DNA of 64,000 nt from Schistosoma mansoni (taxonomy: Eukaryota; Platyhelminthes; Trematoda; Strigeidida; Schistosomatidae), in assembly GCF_000237925.1 (NCBI RefSeq), contig NC_031502.1, forward strand, positions 26,417,951-26,481,950, read 5' to 3'. The notes under the pieces are model-generated. The model saw only the letters and a list, made by a program, of their open reading frames with translations, was not told the DNA's origin and made no database searches. Each line of letters begins with the position of its first letter. Position 1 is the first letter of the stretch. Both the position numbers and the translations under genes were made by a program. Positions 1-9,619 of this stretch are shown piece after piece.

Positions 1-208
1 TGCTGATCGAATGCTATCGATCAAGTTGCAATGTGGCCACTAGTCTAAATGGCTCGACACTGCTTGCACTATGTTGAGATAAGATGGTGGTTGGAGGTGG
101 TCAACAGGAAACCCTGGACCCGGGTTTCGTGCTACTTGGCACTCGTCAGCAAGGTGTACCTGTAATCTTGAGGGAACTGGTGCTCCCTGATGGATTCGAT
201 TCCGTGTC
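1..208 (-). repeat. tRNA-derived SINE/satellite unit with intact hammerhead ribozyme (Sm-alpha type), partial
   Basis: On the minus strand this unit has a pol III B-box-like block (about 191-204), then a hammerhead ribozyme. Catalytic CUGACGA is at 143-149 (read in reverse), stem II GUGC/GCAC closes a six-base loop, the GAAA block lies near 124-128, and the cleavage triplet GUC is at 117-119. Stem I pairs CCUUG (150-154) with CAGGG (112-116), with one G-U pair. Every core position fits the hammerhead consensus, so self-cleavage is expected. Stem III is a very short palindrome, as in known schistosome hammerheads, which may require dimers. The unit lacks its A box because it is broken near 206 by a head-to-head junction. 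Confidence 0.8.
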
Positions 209-366
209 ACTCGATAGCATTCGATCAGCACTAAAGACTTGACACGCATGACATTGATCACCACCCAGTGATCAATCAATTGTGATTACATCTCAGTCCT
301 ACAGGAGGTCGATTGCGGCCCGAATAGCTCAGTGGTAACATCTTTGACTGTGAAGCTGAATGACAC
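206..366 (+). repeat. tRNA-derived SINE/satellite unit, 5' part, cut by gap
   Basis: From about 206 the orientation flips relative to 1-205. The segment carries the unit's linker and then a tRNA-like 5' half with an A-box-like block (324-338, tagctcagtggtaa). It runs into the N gap at 367 before the B box. The same sequence recurs in reverse at about 10000-10168, including the flip junction. Confidence 0.65.
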
Positions 367-566
367 NNNNNNNNNNNNNNNNNNNNNNNNNNNNNNNNNN
401 NNNNNNNNNNNNNNNNNNNNNNNNNNNNNNNNNNNNNNNNNNNNNNNNNNNNNNNNNNNNNNNNNNNNNNNNNNNNNNNNNNNNNNNNNNNNNNNNNNNN
501 NNNNNNNNNNNNNNNNNNNNNNNNNNNNNNNNNNNNNNNNNNNNNNNNNNNNNNNNNNNNNNNNNN
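367..566. other. Assembly gap, 200 N
   Basis: Exactly 200 N, the same size as the gap at 10169-10368, so a placeholder length rather than a measured one. Confidence 0.99.
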
Positions 567-798
567 ACAGGGGAAGTCAGCCGTTGGAACCTATAAATAG
601 GGCGTTGCTGCATTATATCATAAGTCTTAAAGCGTTGGAAATCACCAGGCAAAATCTATCTTCCGGAATCATTTTCCAGTAGGATTCTTTTGGAAAGTTT
701 TGTAAGCATGTTCATGAAAATCCCTCCATCACATACACATATGTAATTACTCATCTACATGCATACACATGTAGATAATGGTGAGTTTGATTCTGACA
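567..798. other. Unassigned stretch between gap and left RTE arm
   Basis: No gene or known repeat recognised. It replaces the SINE that borders the same arm on the right-hand copy, so the outer boundary of the two arms differs here. Confidence 0.4.
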
Positions 799-1096
799 AC
801 CATTATCTTACCATTAGCAACAGCCTACTGTGGGAGAGAACAAACCAGGTTCCCGATGAAGAGGAAATTAGGAAAAGATGTTGGAGGTGGGTAAGACATA
901 TTGCGGAAAACATCGAACTTCATCACGAAGCAAGTGCTAGCTTGAAATTCTGAAGGTAGACGGAAAAGAGGAAGGCCAAAGAACACATTACGCCGGGAAA
1001 TAGAAGCGGATACTAAAAGGATAAAATACAACTGGAAAGAATAGAGAATGCTGGTGGGCGGTCTATGGTCCTTCACGAGAAGTAACAGGCGTAAGT
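799..1096 (+). mobile_element. RTE-type LINE 3' end (left arm)
   Basis: The plus strand encodes the C-terminal tail of an RTE/SR2-like reverse transcriptase polyprotein: LLWERTNQ near 828-851, then a [10 protein letters not shown] segment, then [14 protein letters not shown] across a stop. It ends in the family's recurring 3' block (gctggtgggcggtctatg) near 1050. The tail abuts the truncated RT of the oppositely oriented segment at 1097. The matching copy is 9586-9884 on the minus strand. Confidence 0.75.
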
Positions 1097-3220
1097 AATA
1101 TTTTAGACACTATATTAGTCAAACTGATTCCTCTGTGATTGTCACAAGAACACTTTTGTCCTTTCTTATAGACCGGCACAATCAGTGAGTGGGACCAGTC
1201 AGATGGGATTACGTCCAGTTCCCAGATTCTACCTAAGACCTCAGTCAATCTCATTGCTAATACGGGACTGCCATCCTTAAAAGTCTCAGGGGTAAACCTG
1301 TCAGGGTCTGTTGCTCTCCCCCACTTCAGATTTCCCATAGCTTTTCCAACCCCGTAAAGAGTTGAAGGACATACTGATCCCTAGAGTGTTCTCCCTATCG
1401 ACCAAATCTTCTGGATTGAGAATGAATAACATATCCACGTTTTTCCGAGATAGTTTCGCTAACAGTTGGGTTCCTAATACCGGTTTTCTTAACAAGTCTG
1501 AACAGTTGTCTGCTGTTACCTATTGCCGCTGCCTTTTCCATCTCTCTTACTTTCCCTACACACCACTGTTCGCGATCATTGCGTAGGCTTCTTGTTAGCC
1601 TGCGCTTAAGCTGACCCCACTTTTCGTTGTGTTCAGAGCCAGGTGGGATGAGTTTTCGAGCATCTATCAGTGAGGTAGATGCTGCTGAGATCCAGTGTTT
1701 CTCCCTAACCATATGGTTTACCGTACTTGCAGATATCACTGCTATTTCCACTGCTTTTCGGATGTCATTTCACGCTGCCTCGGGGTGGGCACAACTTACA
1801 TGGCTGTCTGACTGTTTTTCTAGTTGTTCCTGAAATATATTCTTAGCTTGTCTATCATTAAGTAGAACCCTAAGAGGCTTCCTTGCAGCGTCGTTCCTAC
1901 GTCCAGTAAGACGCAGACAGATATGCGCTCGCACTAGAGCATGATCTCAATCTAAACATGTGTTCCAGAATGAGCGACAGTTTTCTATCGACCCCCTCCA
2001 TCGGTGGCTGATGTGTTCCAGTTGGGTCGAACGTTGGGACGACTTCGGGAGTCGCCATGTCAAAAGATGTTTCTCCTTATGCTTAAAGTTAGCATTTGCA
2101 AGAAACAGGCGGTTATCTGAGCATAGCTGCAACAGACGGTCGCCATTATCTGTTCTTTGAGCCACGACACCATAAGACCCACCTACGTGTCTTTCCCTCT
2201 CGCTTAGTTTACCTACTTGAGCATTAAAGTCACCAGCCACTATTACTACATCAGAGCGCCTAGCTTTTCGGAGAAGGTCGGAAAGCTTTCTGTAAAACTC
2301 ATTTTTTACATCATTTGAGCTGCAGCCAGTGGGAGAGTAGGCAGAGACGACGAAGAGACAACGAGGAGTGTCCCTATCTTTCCGAGTCCTTATTGTCCCG
2401 TTTAGTCGGACAGCGCACAAACGACTGTCTACTGGGATCCAGTTAAGGAGAGCTAGTTCTGTCCTAGGACTCAATGCTATGCCTACGCCAGCTAAGCCAC
2501 GGAGAGCAGCACCAGAGCTACCAGATATACGAAGCGTGGAAAGAGTTGGTTCTTTATTTTGACATGGTGAGGTCAAATGAATGACGCTACTCGGATCCTG
2601 TTTGCGCGCTTCGGAGATGCAGTACACATCGATGGTGTGAGATTCTAAAGTCCTAGCTAAGGAAGCCTGTTGTCCTACTTGGCACAGTGGTTGGACGTTA
2701 AAAGCTCCTACATGTAGTTTAGAGCGTGGTTTCAGGAGACCAGGAATAACGTTCCGCGTCCTGGAATCGTTTGCCCTAGTGGTGCGAAGTGATAAAGGGA
2801 CGTGAAGAGGGTTATTCATGGAGATAATAGAGTTATTAGGTGTAGGAAGGATTTGATTGTGACCAACTTGGTCTCGTGTGCTGCTACGAGTATGGGGGCT
2901 GATATCACTTCCCGGCTATCCACATCGTGGAAGGGTATTTCTTGAGGGACCTGAAAAGGAAGTTGGATTAATGTTGGTCTTAACAACTTGGGAGCGTGAC
3001 CGTAGAGCCCAAGGGACAACTGCTTAAGGCCGGTCGTGCACGACCTTTTTGTGGGAGGTTTCTTACGTGTTAGCCCCGTTCTTCAAAGGGCCTTACTGCT
3101 GGAGACGGAAATCCGTGAGGTAAGGTGAGGCGTAACATTTTGGGGGTCGACGTTTTCTAACCCCCTCCTTCCTTGTGAGAAGGTAGCATCGTTGCAGATA
3201 CTGGTTGTCTGAGGGAAACA
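1097..3220 (-). mobile_element. RTE-type LINE 5'UTR-endonuclease-RT segment (left arm)
   Basis: Minus-strand copy of a truncated RTE/SR2-like retrotransposon: 5'UTR (about 3220-2820), endonuclease (2819-1947), linker region, and the start of the RT ending at the motif HRGISLTNIVSKIL near 1100. It is broken by an in-frame stop after the endonuclease and lacks the RT catalytic YADD region. In the comparisons I made it differs from the right arm at two positions only (near 1537 and 3138). Confidence 0.8.
1947..2819 (-). CDS. RTE endonuclease domain ORF, left copy (290 aa, stop-truncated)
   Basis: AP-endonuclease-like domain of a non-LTR retrotransposon that nicks the target before reverse transcription. 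Visible motifs are GAFNVQPL, CISEARKQD (catalytic Glu), VIVAGDFNAQVG (metal/active-site Asp-Phe-Asn) and LTWRLP followed by HISHRWRGS. It stops at a TGA inside what would be the SDHALVRA motif, and the same frame reopens directly after it, so this is a decayed polyprotein rather than a separate gene. The protein is identical to that of the right copy at 7863-8735. Confidence 0.8.
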   Translation of the reverse strand: MNNPLHVPLSLRTTRANDSRTRNVIPGLLKPRSKLHVGAFNVQPLCQVGQQASLARTLESHTIDVYCISEARKQDPSSVIHLTSPCQNKEPTLSTLRISGSSGAALRGLAGVGIALSPRTELALLNWIPVDSRLCAVRLNGTIRTRKDRDTPRCLFVVSAYSPTGCSSNDVKNEFYRKLSDLLRKARRSDVVIVAGDFNAQVGKLSERERHVGGSYGVVAQRTDNGDRLLQLCSDNRLFLANANFKHKEKHLLTWRLPKSSQRSTQLEHISHRWRGSIENCRSFWNTCLD

Positions 3221-3267
3221 CCGTAGTGCTGTCACAACGGACAAGGAGTCCGTAGGCCGGAAACCAT

Positions 3268-3365
3268 CAGCAAGTGCTAGCTTGAAATTCTGAAGGTATG
3301 TGGAAAAGGGGAAGGCCAAAGAACACATTGGGAGCAGACATCAATAAAATGGACATCAACTTATC
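3268..3365 (+). mobile_element. RTE-type LINE C-terminal fragment, first half
   Basis: Repeats the ASASLKF and GRPKNT coding block seen at 930-990, in plus orientation, then breaks off near 3365. The rest of the same C-terminus resumes near 3890, so an insertion of about 500 bp seems to split it. Confidence 0.6.
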
Positions 3366-3890
3366 AGACTCGTTTTATCTTCACTATGTATATACACCTC
3401 ATACATATTGATTATCTTTTGCACTTAATTGAGACTTTCATAGCATCACCCAAAACTATGTCTGCACGAACAAACACTTATTCTAACGTCATATCTTACT
3501 GCAATAATAAGTTATTTACTTATCAATTTATTGTTTTTTTTTTATTTTTATTACTCGTTTTGCTATACATACATAGTTGTTTATTCTTGTTCTGCGTTAA
3601 GATATTTACGTATTCCGCGTCTCCTTTATTTCTATTTCCTCAGTATCTTCCTTTCCTTCTTCAAAATCAATTCAAAATTCTTGCTAATTACACAGAACCT
3701 GATTTATTATTACTATTATTACTATTCTATTATTAATATTTTATTTTCCTCTTCCTTCCTTTCTCAAACATGGCATATGTAATGTTAACATTATTGAAAA
3801 TTGTGTATTATTGCATTTTTTGAAGAAACCCGAAATGGTTTTTTCACAGCACTTATGTACCCATAAGGTGTTTGTGAATAATAATAATAA
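3366..3890. other. AT-rich insertion ending in an AAT run
   Basis: Pyrimidine- and AT-rich sequence with TTA/TTC microsatellite-like patches. It ends in aataataataataa at about 3880-3893, reminiscent of a LINE or SINE simple-repeat tail. It separates two parts of one RTE C-terminus. No protein similarity seen. Confidence 0.4.
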
Positions 3891-3996
3891 TAACATGAAG
3901 CAACCGGAAAGGTTTGTCCAGGATAGAACTGGATAGAGATAGCTGGTGGGCGGCTTATACTCCTTCACGAGGGTTGACAGACCTAAGTAATTAAGC
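3890..3996 (+). mobile_element. RTE-type LINE 3' end, second half
   Basis: Codes for remnants of the QDR.GWR segment, followed by the 3' block gctggtgggcggcttatac and ending in ctaagtaattaag, the same terminal pattern as at 1050-1105. Confidence 0.65.
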
Positions 3997-5187
3997 AAGT
4001 TTAATAATTAGACTGCTCGTCAAATTACAAGATTCAGGGCGGAGTAATGTCATGCTGCTACACTAAACAACGGCATTAGTGACAAAGATAATTTACTTCT
4101 CAGTAATAACAAGTTACCCAGAGTTCTGTTGACAACAGTGACAGCCTTCAATAATGAAAACGATATTCCAACCAGCAGTTACAAAGTTTCGGATACAATC
4201 AGTTTCAGTCATAAGAGTATCATGGGAGCTAATAATTAAATATTTAAGCATTATTCAAAATGATGGATGGGATCTTCTTGACAGCCGGCGCTAATGTATC
4301 TACTGAACAAATAGTTCATCACCCCTATTTCATGGAAAAACAGAAACCGAGCTCTCACGAAATAACAGTAAAAATATGATAGTAGTACAGGTAAGCCTAT
4401 TTACGTCAAGCGGAACAACAACGACCTTAAAGAAACGAGGAACTAAAAGTTGTAGAACGCATAATGAAATGTCAACAACCATGTTTTATAATGATGATGG
4501 AAATTTTTCACATACTGCCATTGGTACATGACCTTGATCGCTTTACTCTAGGCAATTTAAGTGGTATAATCTGAGATCTTCAAAGATATGCGATGCACTA
4601 CGAACACAATAACCCTTTTGTAGCTGTCATGGTTCCGTTAGCTTTAGTTCCTAAGTCATCACCTACCATGGCTTTTACATCCTTATGGCCAATAACCCTA
4701 AATGAAACATCCGACTCATAATATGGTGATATCAGTCATGATGAAAGCTTATTTGTATGGCGATACTTTGCTACTAATCGCAACTGATTTATACACTCAA
4801 GCAGGTTATCTCTATCAACAGATCATAAGATTTGGGGCTATATGATAACGTGTGTTTAGTCACTATCATCTCAAAACGAATACATCGAGACCGATCAACT
4901 GAGAACCCCATATTCGGAAGTTCGCCCTTCGGTTTATCACCTGTTCCTAGTACATCACACGTCTGTTGCCATGGAAACAAAGGCGTGATGAACTAAATCT
5001 GTAGATTTAACACTGAAGACTTACAGGGAAATAAGTAAATTGGGTCCACAAGGTCTTTTTATCAAGTTGCAGGGGGTACGCAGCCGCTTTTATATCGAGA
5101 AAGGAATGCGCGATCTAGGCGAAATACATTTGTTTATACATTCCATTTTCCCTAGGTTTTTTGCGGTGGCGATTGTACCTCCTGGAA
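3997..5187. other. Upstream region of the ABHD-like gene
   Basis: No further gene or repeat recognised. It presumably contains the promoter and leader of the hydrolase gene at 5188. An out-of-frame upstream ATG sits near 5107. Confidence 0.4.
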
Positions 5188-5216
5188 ATGGCGGTACCTT
5201 GCAATATTGGGGACAT
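5188..5216 (+). CDS. ABHD-like gene exon 1
   Basis: Nine codons plus two bases, from ATG (G at +4) to the donor at 5217. Phase 2. Confidence 0.75.
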
Positions 5217-5802
5217 GTATGTCTTGAGTTCTCTTGAATAACGCTTTCAGAGATGTTAGCAGCAAAGAAAGTAGGTTTCCATTCTGGTTAAAATGGAGTC
5301 GTACATCAAATGATCTTCTGAAATCTGCGGAGCAAAAACTACTGTCACGTATTTATTCTTTTACGATTTTAACCTGTTTGCATATAGGAGTAAAAAGTGA
5401 TGTGGAAGCTTTTTTCGTGCCTATTTTCAATGGGTCCTGCTACATTAGAACCTTTGTTTTCCGAAGAAATAAGTTCGATCAAATATCATCCACAAGTAAA
5501 ATCACAGATATAGACCGAGCCATTCCCATTGTATTAGTCCATGGATTTGGTTCTGGATCTGCTCTTTGGTGTAAAAACATTGATGCGTTTGCCTGCTATC
5601 GCCCTGTGTACTCACTGGATGTTCTCGGATTTGGACGAAGCTCTCGACCTTCTTTCCCGGCAGACGCTACTGCAGTAGAGGAGAAGTGGGTCGAGTCTAT
5701 TGAGCAGTGGAGATCATCGTTTAACCTGGAGAAGTTTATTTTACTTGGCCATAGTTTGGGTGGTTTCCTAGCTTGCTCCTATGCACTTACCCACTCCAAC
5801 AG
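5188..5802 (+). CDS. ABHD4/5-type alpha/beta hydrolase, N-terminal 180 residues (exons 1-3; gene incomplete)
   Basis: Exons 5188-5216, 5251-5348 and 5388-5802 join in frame. The start is chosen because ATG at 5188 opens a 29-nt exon whose phase fits the 34-bp intron. The protein shows the ABHD4/ABHD5 layout: an N-terminal Trp-rich membrane-association segment (PFWLKWSR), a helix with LLKSAEQKLLSR, the oxyanion-loop motif VLVHGFGSG near residue 94, PVYSLDVLGFGRSSRP, WVESIEQWR, and the nucleophile elbow GHSLGG near residue 164. ABHD5/CGI-58 has Asn at that elbow and is not a hydrolase. The Ser here points to an active ABHD4-like lysophospholipase or N-acyl phospholipid lipase (inference from family knowledge). 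The acid and His of the triad lie in exons not found. Exon 3 ends at a good donor (AG|gtatgt), and no continuation is visible before the 10.17 kb gap or after it. Confidence 0.88.
5217..5250 (+). other. 34-bp micro-intron of ABHD-like gene
   Basis: gtatgt...tttcag. Splicing joins AT|A (Ile) in phase 2. Reading through instead leaves the upstream ATG out of frame. Confidence 0.75.
5251..5348 (+). CDS. ABHD-like gene exon 2
   Basis: 98 nt encoding the PFWLKWSR and SAEQKLLS segment, which aligns by eye with the N-terminus of ABHD4/5. Ends at CAC|gtattt. Confidence 0.8.
5349..5387 (+). other. 39-bp micro-intron of ABHD-like gene
   Basis: gtattt...catatag, 39 bp and with no in-frame stop, so naive translation reads through and adds a hydrophobic stretch absent from the family. 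Its removal restores the family alignment. Confidence 0.7.
5388..5802 (+). CDS. ABHD-like gene exon 3
   Basis: 415 nt with HGFG, LGFGRSSRP and GHSLGG motifs. Ends at AG|gtatgt. Confidence 0.9.
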
Positions 5803-6970
5803 GTATGTTGTGAAAATCAGTAAATTTACCAAACCTTTATCCAATTTTCGATTTTCTCCATTTAAATCAATAATAGGCCATGTAGTACCTTATCCTTTTT
5901 GTCACTTTAATACTAAAAATGTCTCAACTTCCCAGAATCCCGTTGTATTTTAGGAACATTGTAAATGGTGTAACGGTAAATAGAAATGTAGGTGATAGTC
6001 CCAGCTTTTTCTGTACTACAGATGTTCATTCGTCGCATATGTAATATGTAATTTAAATCATAACGTACAATTTTTCAGTCCACTCACTCCAGCTTGTTTG
6101 TGTGGCTCTAATCATAAACGGTGAGCCGAACTCCAAATAAGTATGCGATTGGAGAAATGAAGTTACTCTAATTTTTTTGAAAATACGAGAGCCCGTACTT
6201 TTCGAGTAAGTCATTGTAGTGCAATGAATCATAATACCACGTGTTTAACAAAATTTCGCTCATTGCTGTTTCCTAGGTTCTCAGGATTCCATTTTTCGAC
6301 CCAGCCATCACGTATGACTTGCACATTTCACTATGTGCGGCTGTTACCGTATTTTAGGACTCGAATGTCAAGCAGTTCGTCACAAGCATGAAATTTATCT
6401 GGGATTTCTAAGATTTAAACAGTCGGATATATAAATATCCTTCACGAGAATGTTTCTGTACACGGACTCATACGATCTTTCTTGGTTGTTTTCCCGGATG
6501 ATTTTGATTCGGTTGTTAAATATGAAGAGCTTTCAGCTCCCACCTTGGTTTATTAAAGTAGGTTTTACCATTTCGGTTCTTGCATTTATAATCCACTGAT
6601 TCCCATAGACTGGAGAATCAAACTCACAGGACCTAAGTTGATCGTACCATGGAAGCTAAATTTATATGGTGATTCATTGCATCATAGCTGTATTAAACTA
6701 GAACTCCAACCCTTCTGTGAAGAATATAAATATCGTGAGAAGTAACCAGTATACTGAACTGTCAGTTAATGAAGGAAAGTTCGTCCCAAAGAAAGAGCTG
6801 TGTATGATATCCAAGCAGATGTTAATTGAATAGTGGTATCTATCAACAACTCAAACCAAAAGGTTTAAAAAAAACCAGTTGGTTTCGTTGATAGCTACTC
6901 GGAAGCTCATCCTGACATTCTTGAGCAACGATAAAGAATAAAGAAAGCTTAAACATAAACTAACGAAAAT
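5803..6970. other. Presumed intron 3 of ABHD-like gene, start
   Basis: Noncoding on both strands as far as I can see. No matching acceptor followed by ABHD-like sequence. Confidence 0.4.
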
Positions 6971-6974
6971 TTTA

Positions 6975-7180
6975 GCTAATAATTGTGAGCAGTGGTGGAC
7001 AACAAGAGTAAAAGAGACAGGAGGACAGTGCCCGTAGGTAACACCAGACTGTCCAAACTTATCAAGCAAACAACTATCAAAATACCAACCGTAGATTCAA
7101 CTGTTTCTGAAAAATACCAAACCGTGATGCACTCTACGGAGAATCAAAACGACAAATCAAACATTCCTACCGACATGTAG
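6975..7180 (+). mobile_element. Diverged RTE-type LINE linker fragment
   Basis: The translation contains VGNTRLSKLIKQT and KIPTVDSTVSEKY, a diverged version of the IGNSRQLFRLVKKTGIRNPT / VSETISEK linker in the fresher RTE copies. Older insertion than the arms. Confidence 0.6.
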
Positions 7181-7199
7181 CCTATATCCAGGGACTGAC

Positions 7200-9585
7200 T
7201 ATTCTAAACCAACCTAACCAAGGACGTTGACACAGATCTGTCAACTCTTAATAATGCTTATATATAGCTGCTGACTTGACGTGGTGGTCGTGCTTGCCTA
7301 TCGTGATGACACAACCGAGCTATATTGGCTGGAACATATGTTCCTGTAGGTTTCACCATGCCAGACAGGTCGGTTGTAGAACAGTAAGACTAAAATCAGC
7401 AACTCAGGGTCTGAGGGCGAAGTCGTGCTGCTGAATGTGGAGAAGTGCGACATCAGTAAGATGTTTCCCTCAGACAACCAGTATCTGCAACGATGCTACC
7501 TTCTCACAAGGAAGGAGGGGGTTAGAAAACGTCGACCCCCAAAATGTCACGCCTCACCTTACCTCACGGATTTCCGTCTCCAGCAGTAAGGCCCTTTGAA
7601 GAACGGGGCTAACACGTAAGAAACCTCCCACAAAAAGGTCGTGCACGACCGGCCTTAAGCAGTTGTCCCTTGGGCTCTACGGTCACGCTCCCAAGTTGTT
7701 AAGACCAACATTAATCCAACTTCCTTTTCAGGTCCCTCAAGAAATACCCTTCCACGATGTGGATAGCCGGGAAGTGATATCAGCCCCCATACTCGTAGCA
7801 GCACACGAGACCAAGTTGGTCACAATCAAATCCTTCCTACACCTAATAACTCTATTATCTCCATGAATAACCCTCTTCACGTCCCTTTATCACTTCGCAC
7901 CACTAGGGCAAACGATTCCAGGACGCGGAACGTTATTCCTGGTCTCCTGAAACCACGCTCTAAACTACATGTAGGAGCTTTTAACGTCCAACCACTGTGC
8001 CAAGTAGGACAACAGGCTTCCTTAGCTAGGACTTTAGAATCTCACACCATCGATGTGTACTGCATCTCCGAAGCGCGCAAACAGGATCCGAGTAGCGTCA
8101 TTCATTTGACCTCACCATGTCAAAATAAAGAACCAACTCTTTCCACGCTTCGTATATCTGGTAGCTCTGGTGCTGCTCTCCGTGGCTTAGCTGGCGTAGG
8201 CATAGCATTGAGTCCTAGGACAGAACTAGCTCTCCTTAACTGGATCCCAGTAGACAGTCGTTTGTGCGCTGTCCGACTAAACGGGACAATAAGGACTCGG
8301 AAAGATAGGGACACTCCTCGTTGTCTCTTCGTCGTCTCTGCCTACTCTCCCACTGGCTGCAGCTCAAATGATGTAAAAAATGAGTTTTACAGAAAGCTTT
8401 CCGACCTTCTCCGAAAAGCTAGGCGCTCTGATGTAGTAATAGTGGCTGGTGACTTTAATGCTCAAGTAGGTAAACTAAGCGAGAGGGAAAGACACGTAGG
8501 TGGGTCTTATGGTGTCGTGGCTCAAAGAACAGATAATGGCGACCGTCTGTTGCAGCTATGCTCAGATAACCGCCTGTTTCTTGCAAATGCTAACTTTAAG
8601 CATAAGGAGAAACATCTTTTGACATGGCGACTCCCGAAGTCGTCCCAACGTTCGACCCAACTGGAACACATCAGCCACCGATGGAGGGGGTCGATAGAAA
8701 ACTGTCGCTCATTCTGGAACACATGTTTAGATTGAGATCATGCTCTAGTGCGAGCGCATATCTGTCTGCGTCTTACTGGACGTAGGAACGACGCTGCAAG
8801 GAAGCCTCTTAGGGTTCTACTTAATGATAGACAAGCTAAGAATATATTTCAGGAACAACTAGAAAAACAGTCAGACAGCCATGTAAGTTGTGCCCACCCC
8901 GAGGCAGCGTGAAATGACATCCGAAAAGCAGTGGAAATAGCAGTGATATCTGCAAGTACGGTAAACCATATGGTTAGGGAGAAACACTGGATCTCAGCAG
9001 CATCTACCTCACTGATAGATGCTCGAAAACTCATCCCACCTGGCTCTGAACACAACGAAAAGTGGGGTCAGCTTAAGCGCAGGCTAACAAGAAGCCTACG
9101 CAATGATCGCGAACAGTGGTGTGTAGGGAAAGTAAGAGAGATGGGAAAGGCAGCGGCAATAGGTAACAGCAGACAACTGTTCAGACTTGTTAAGAAAACC
9201 GGTATTAGGAACCCAACTGTTAGCGAAACTATCTCGGAAAAACGTGGATATGTTATTCATTCTCAATCCAGAAGATTTGGTCGATAGGGAGAACACTCTA
9301 GGGATCAGTATGTCCTTCAACTCTTTACGGGGTTGGAAAAGCTATGGGAAATCTGAAGTGGGGGAGAGCAACAGACCCTGACAGGTTTACCCCTGAGACT
9401 TTTAAGGATGGCAGTCCCGTATTAGCAATGAGATTGACTGAGGTCTTAGGTAGAATCTGGGAACTGGACGTAATCCCATCTGACTGGTCCCACTCACTGA
9501 TTGTGCCGGTCTATAAGAAAGGACAAAAGTGTTCTTGTGACAATCACAGAGGAATCAGTTTGACTAATATAGTGTCTAAAATATT
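7200..9585 (+). mobile_element. RTE-type LINE 5'UTR-endonuclease-RT segment (right arm)
   Basis: Truncated RTE/SR2-like element in plus orientation: GC-richer 5'UTR (about 7260-7862), endonuclease (7863-8735), linker (8736-9340, with RNDREQW and NSRQLFRLV), and RT start (9344-9580) ending at HRGISLTNIVSKIL. Stops and frame changes make it non-functional. From 7462 it matches the left arm in reverse. Upstream of 7462 its 5'UTR differs from the left copy's. Confidence 0.8.
7863..8735 (+). CDS. RTE endonuclease domain ORF, right copy (290 aa, stop-truncated)
   Basis: Same product as the left copy: AP-like endonuclease with CISEARKQD and GDFNAQVG motifs, terminated by a TGA after CLD, with the reading frame reopening directly downstream. 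Remnant of a longer endonuclease-RT polyprotein. Confidence 0.8.
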   Translation: MNNPLHVPLSLRTTRANDSRTRNVIPGLLKPRSKLHVGAFNVQPLCQVGQQASLARTLESHTIDVYCISEARKQDPSSVIHLTSPCQNKEPTLSTLRISGSSGAALRGLAGVGIALSPRTELALLNWIPVDSRLCAVRLNGTIRTRKDRDTPRCLFVVSAYSPTGCSSNDVKNEFYRKLSDLLRKARRSDVVIVAGDFNAQVGKLSERERHVGGSYGVVAQRTDNGDRLLQLCSDNRLFLANANFKHKEKHLLTWRLPKSSQRSTQLEHISHRWRGSIENCRSFWNTCLD

Positions 9586-9619
9586 ACTTACGCCTGTTAC
9601 TTCTCGTGAAGGACCATAG
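9344..9619 (+). pseudogene. RTE reverse transcriptase N-terminal fragment
   Basis: Shows the conserved RT block LDVIPSDWSHSLIVPVYKKG and the HRGISLTNI motif, then loses RT similarity at about 9585, where the frame enters an inverted 3' tail. The catalytic palm motifs are missing. The left counterpart is 1063-1338 on the minus strand. Confidence 0.75.

Noticed and set aside
329-682. Open frames across the N runs (also 10083-10487)
   Set aside because: They are open only because N codons cannot be stops.
1097-3220. Functional RTE retrotransposon in either arm
   Set aside because: In-frame stops, no RT catalytic motif and a missing 3' half; the arms are dead copies.
3386-3782. Hydrophobic open frames of 80-116 codons
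   Set aside because: Translations of TTA/TTC/TTT-rich simple sequence (runs of Leu, Phe, Tyr); no family features.
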